DNA of 8,300 nt, from positions 1 to 8,300 of the forward strand of contig JAUYSA010000003.1 in NCBI GenBank assembly GCA_030696545.1. The letters run 5' to 3'. Position 1 is the first letter of the stretch, and every line of letters starts with the position of its first letter. This document shows, one piece after another, positions 6,508-8,300 of the stretch. Origin of the DNA: Hyphomonadaceae bacterium. GTDB lineage: Bacteria > Pseudomonadota > Alphaproteobacteria > Caulobacterales > Hyphomonadaceae. Under the pieces are notes generated by a model, which ran no database searches, was not told where the DNA came from, and saw only the letters and a program-made list of their open reading frames with translations. Made by a program: the position numbers and the translations under genes.

Positions 6508-6866
6508 CAGTCGATCTTCACGCCGAAGTGGCGCAGCAGCGCGATCGCGCCGAGCGTCACTGCGAAGGTGAGCACGACGCCGAGGCCGAACGCCCACCAG
6601 AACGGCACGCCGAACTTCTGCAGCACCGGCAGCAGGATGAAGAAGGTGAGGCCGGGCCAGAACAGCATGAAGGTGGTGTTGGCGAACAGGTTGGCCTGGG
6701 CCGGGCCGGCCTTGGGATCGGTCGCAAGGTTGAATACGACCAGCATGGTCATCAGCGGCAGGGCGGCGATGGCGGCGCCGAGCACGTTGGAGCGCTTCTG
6801 CACCTCGGAAATGATCACGACGACGGCTAGCGTGCCGATGGCCTTTAATATGGTGATCCAGAGCAT
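6507..6866 (-). CDS. DUF3147 family membrane protein
   Basis: The 119-residue product has four hydrophobic segments, near 3-21, 28-47, 61-81 and 88-112. The pattern ISEVQKRSNVLGAAIAALPLMTML (19-42), followed by an FWPGLTFFILLPVLQKFGVPFWWAF hairpin (69-93), agrees with my memory of DUF3147, including the conserved SEV-x-KRS and ALP motifs and total length. The biochemical role of the family is not known to me. GAGGG (6873-6877) stands six bases before the ATG. It overlaps the next gene by one base and follows the 212-residue gene by 83 bases on the same strand, so all three may form one transcript. In that gap GGCGCCCC (6879-6886) and GGGGCGCC (6924-6931) could pair across 37 bases, which may be a weak attenuating hairpin. 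Confidence 0.8.
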   Translation of the reverse strand: MLWITILKAIGTLAVVVIISEVQKRSNVLGAAIAALPLMTMLVVFNLATDPKAGPAQANLFANTTFMLFWPGLTFFILLPVLQKFGVPFWWAFGLGVVLTFAVTLGAIALLRHFGVKID

Positions 6867-6949
6867 GGCGTATCCCTCGGCGCCCCTGACCGGGAGGGTG
6901 CGATTCCGGCGGAGAGTGGCCGGGGGGCGCCCGTGGCGTCAACCGGGGA

Positions 6950-7588
6950 TCAGGGCATGGTGGCCGTGTACTGGCCGATCGCTGCCGCATAAGCGGTTTC
7001 GAGTTGCTGTTCGCGGTACTGGAAGGTCGAGATGATGGCGCGCAGGCCGGCGGCGTGCTCGAGCATGCCCTCCGTGCCGCGGGCGAAAATCTCGGTGTAG
7101 ATGACGCTGGAAACGGTGGCCTGCTGCTGCATGTAGGCGGCTTGCTGGGCGTACACCTTGCTGAGCGAGAGGACCTGGTCGAAGGGCAGGTGCGATAGCG
7201 CGCCGACTTCGCTTGCCGAGGTCCATGCGGCGCTGGAGACCTGAGCCGGGGCGACGAAGCCGCGATCAAAGGTGCGGAAGTCGAGTTTCGTGTTGGCTTT
7301 CTGGGCTTCGGCCATCGCGACGAGCTTTGCCTCGTGATAGGCGCGGGCTTCGGCGATGGCTTTGGTGTTGGCGCCGATTTCCTCGATGATGCCGGATAGC
7401 GCGTGCTGGGCCTCGTCCTGCTCACGCGCGTCGGCCTGCCATTCCGTGACGGCGAGGCCGAGCAGGACGCCGACCACGACGAGAGCAGCCTGGAAGATGG
7501 CTGATCCCCAGCCCATGCGGACAGACAGGCGCGGACGTTCTTCTGGTTGAGGCTGGGCAGCGGCTTCGGCGGCGATCTCGGTTGTCAT
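6950..7588 (-). CDS. Single-span membrane protein with helical extracytoplasmic domain, unnamed family
   Basis: The 212-residue product has a polar, Ala/Glu/Pro-rich N-tail (1-26), one membrane span (about 29-48) ending in TEW, and a mostly helical domain on the far side (50-212). The post-span helix contains ALSGIIEEIGANTKAIAEAR (63-82) and YHEAKL. A second block, AWTSASEVGALSHLPFDQVLSL (121-142), is also characteristic of a recurrent alphaproteobacterial family of span-EW-helix proteins I have seen annotated only as hypothetical. The positive-inside rule (R17, R20, R24 before the span) puts the N-terminus in the cytoplasm. No catalytic motif is visible. AGGGGA, about seven bases upstream, supports the ATG at 7588. 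It heads the minus-strand group with DUF3147 and the 71-residue protein, and is divergent from the small lipoprotein gene. Confidence 0.8.
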   Translation of the reverse strand: MTTEIAAEAAAQPQPEERPRLSVRMGWGSAIFQAALVVVGVLLGLAVTEWQADAREQDEAQHALSGIIEEIGANTKAIAEARAYHEAKLVAMAEAQKANTKLDFRTFDRGFVAPAQVSSAAWTSASEVGALSHLPFDQVLSLSKVYAQQAAYMQQQATVSSVIYTEIFARGTEGMLEHAAGLRAIISTFQYREQQLETAYAAAIGQYTATMP

Positions 7589-7638
7589 GGCTTGTCCCCT
7601 GCCTTCGGGAATATTCGAGAGGCTTCATGGCGATTTGG

Positions 7639-7652
7639 CAAGATGCGTCTTG
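7639..7652. promoter_or_regulatory. Dyad in divergent promoter region, possible operator
   Basis: CAAGA (7639-7643), TGCG, TCTTG (7648-7652) is a 14-base near-palindrome with perfect 5-base arms, placed between the divergent 212-aa gene and the small lipoprotein gene. It lies about 50 bases before the former start and 83 before the latter. A second dyad, CCGCCG (7655-7660) and CGGCGG (7672-7677), follows at once and overlaps the EcfG-like promoter candidate. Either could be a protein site, but neither matches a known operator I can name. Confidence 0.25.
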
Positions 7653-7662
7653 TTCCGCCGAT

Positions 7663-7688
7663 GCAACCGTGCGGCGGGGTCAAGCGTT
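7663..7688 (+). promoter_or_regulatory. EcfG-like promoter of the small lipoprotein gene
   Basis: GCAAC (7663-7667), 17 bases, then CGTT (7685-7688). This is one mismatch from GGAAC-N16/17-CGTT and carries the same GCAAC variant as the site before the PhnA-like gene. Predicted transcription start near 7696 leaves a leader of about 39 bases before the ATG at 7735. The prediction rests on motif similarity alone. Confidence 0.4.
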
Positions 7689-7734
7689 GATGTGCCCAGG
7701 ACTGGCGCGGATGCGTCATAAAGGGAGACGTATC

Positions 7735-7980
7735 ATGATGAAGGCAATGGTTATCGCGTGCGTAGCGTTTGGCGCTGTGGGTCTGGCGGCTTGCGAGAAG
7801 GCTGGCGAGGATATGGATACGGCGATCGAGAAGATCGGCGACGGCAAGGCCAATCCGGGCGACGGCGCGCTGGAGAAGGCGGGCGAAGCCGTGGACAACA
7901 CGCTGGGCATCGACCGGAAGAATGATGCGGATTCGATCGCGGATGCGGTGGATGGAGATTCCTCGACCAAGCCGAACTGA
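7735..7980 (+). CDS. Small acidic lipoprotein, entericidin-like in layout
   Basis: The 81-residue product has a short lipoprotein signal, MMKAMVIACVAFGAVGLAAC, with lipobox LAAC and Cys20. The mature peptide of 62 residues is acidic and hydrophilic and has two related segments: EKAGEDMDTAIEKIG (21-35) and EKAGEAVDNTLGI (47-59). The size, the signal and the amphipathic repeat after Cys recall entericidin-type or other small stress lipoproteins, but no family is assigned. The frame extends upstream to 7582. The start at 7735 is chosen because AAGGGAG (7721-7727) stands seven bases before it and the signal peptide begins there, while the upstream extension is not signal-like. ATG 7738 is an almost equal alternative. 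An EcfG-like promoter precedes it and a strong terminator begins 28 bases after the stop, so it is a single-gene transcript. Confidence 0.85.
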   Translation: MMKAMVIACVAFGAVGLAACEKAGEDMDTAIEKIGDGKANPGDGALEKAGEAVDNTLGIDRKNDADSIADAVDGDSSTKPN

Positions 7981-8008
7981 GGGTTCTGGTTTCGGGTGAT
8001 GTGACATG

Positions 8009-8050
8009 CGCCCGCGACCTCGCTGATGTTCGATCAGCGGGGCGCGGGCG
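8009..8050 (+). terminator. Strong hairpin terminator after the small lipoprotein gene
   Basis: CGCCCGCG (8009-8016) pairs with CGCGGGCG (8043-8050). Then CCT (8018-8020) pairs with GGG (8040-8042, one G-T), and CGCTGAT (8021-8027) pairs with ATCAGCG (8033-8039). The loop is GTTCG and the single bulge is A8017. The 18-bp stem starts 28 bases beyond the lipoprotein stop. The following AAGTTGTGTTT is only moderately T-rich, so termination may be imperfect. As a near-symmetrical stem it could also stop transcripts arriving from the right on the minus strand. Confidence 0.75.
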
Positions 8051-8089
8051 AAGTTGTGTTTGCGGCTGTGTTGAAGGAGGTCCGCGCGG

Positions 8090-8254
8090 GAGCGCGCAGC
8101 CCCCTCCGTCTCGGCGCGAAGACGCGCCGATCCACCTCCCCCGCCTGCGGCGGTGGAGGACTTCGAGCGTGATCACTGAGTCCTCCACCATGCGCAGCAT
8201 GGGGGAGGTGGATTGCGCCGAAGGCGCAAGACGGAGGGGGCTGTTGGCGCGCTC
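8090..8254. repeat. Branched palindromic intergenic element (two inverted REP-like halves)
   Basis: Two arms pair perfectly in three blocks: 8097-8110 with 8230-8243 (14 bp, CAGCCCCCTCCGTC), 8131-8142 with 8201-8212 (12 bp, TCCACCTCCCCC), and 8152-8162 with 8179-8189 (11 bp, GGTGGAGGACT). Outside these, GAGCGCG (8090-8096) pairs with 8248-8254 past a four-base bulge. Between the blocks each arm carries its own hairpins: 8111-8130 (8 bp, AAGA loop), 8142-8152 (4 bp), 8190-8200 (4 bp) and 8213-8229 (7 bp, GAA loop). The side hairpins differ in sequence between arms but stand at matching places. The centre (8163-8178) contains GTGATCAC. From memory, CCTCCGTC/CCACCTCCCCC elements are frequent between genes in Caulobacter-like genomes. 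This is most likely a non-autonomous, REPIN-like repeat. Confidence 0.8.
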
Positions 8255-8300
8255 ACGCAAGATGCGGTTGGCGCGTTGGCGCGCGCGTTTCTCGAAGGTG
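8244..8300 (-). other. Possible 3' end of a minus-strand gene entering from the right
   Basis: Read on the minus strand from the window edge, one frame gives TFEKRARQRANRILRERAN, a plausible helical, basic protein segment. In its 20 codons up to the AGC after AAC, 17 have G or C in the third position. The frame then runs on through the palindromic element and antisense through the lipoprotein gene to a stop at 7751, which is not a credible C-terminus. Either the repeat has replaced the original end of a gene, or the frame is chance in GC-rich DNA. A plus-strand frame is also open here (from ATG 8190 or 8262). No start or stop can be fixed from this window. Confidence 0.2.

Noticed and set aside
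6508..7425. Long minus-strand extension of the 71-residue gene (377 codons in total)
   Set aside because: The upstream part is Ser/Pro/Arg-rich and out of frame with the DUF3147 and 212-residue genes on the same strand. Only the last 71 codons look like protein, and they start at a TGATG junction.
7630..7656. GGAAC on the minus strand (7656-7652) as an EcfG promoter for the 212-residue gene
   Set aside because: The bases at the correct -10 spacing (AATC or ATCG) do not resemble CGTT.
8074..8080. Perfect ribosome-binding-like AAGGAGG
   Set aside because: No ATG, GTG or TTG follows at a usable distance. The sequence leads directly into the palindromic element.
1..8300. CRISPR arrays, tRNA/rRNA genes, insertion sequences, toxin-antitoxin or defence cassettes
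   Set aside because: No regularly spaced direct repeats, tRNA-like cloverleaf, transposase motifs or recognisable toxin, nuclease or reverse transcriptase domains were found on either strand.

Overview
The window looks like chromosomal DNA from a high-GC alphaproteobacterium, possibly of the Caulobacterales/Hyphomonadales type. The support is strongly GC-biased codon use, a single-domain response regulator, a PhnA-like membrane protein and a DUF3147 protein of kinds familiar in that class, promoter-like motifs resembling GGAAC-N16/17-CGTT (the consensus of the alphaproteobacterial general stress sigma factor EcfG), and a CCTCC-rich palindromic intergenic repeat. Genus is not determinable by eye. 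No replication, phage, transposase, CRISPR or RNA genes were seen.

Left part (1-4456, all minus strand, read right to left): a crotonase-family protein (4456-3614), a palindromic REP-like hairpin, a stand-alone receiver-domain response regulator (3477-3112) with an EcfG-like promoter, a 736-residue polytopic membrane protein with a cytosolic HEAT-like tail (3007-797) whose base composition is lower in GC than its neighbours, and an outer-membrane-type lipoprotein (737-1) that leaves the window before its stop and carries at least five copies of a 43-48 residue repeat.

Middle part (4565-7588): a plus-strand run of membrane proteins (290 aa unknown, 218 aa PhnA-like, and a 25-aa single-span microprotein) meets a minus-strand run (212 aa single-span protein, DUF3147 protein, 71-aa two-span protein). 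The two runs converge with stop codons that abut without a single base between them.

Right part (7589-8300): a divergent promoter region, a small acidic lipoprotein (7735-7980), a very strong terminator hairpin, and a 165-base branched palindrome made of two inverted half-elements with four side hairpins. The last bases may hold the 3' end of a minus-strand gene.

No known defence, secretion or metabolic system is assembled here. The most coherent reading is a stress/envelope neighbourhood. Candidate EcfG-type promoters precede the response regulator, the PhnA-like gene and the small lipoprotein, and most other products are small membrane proteins of unknown function. The least explained gene is the 736-residue membrane protein.
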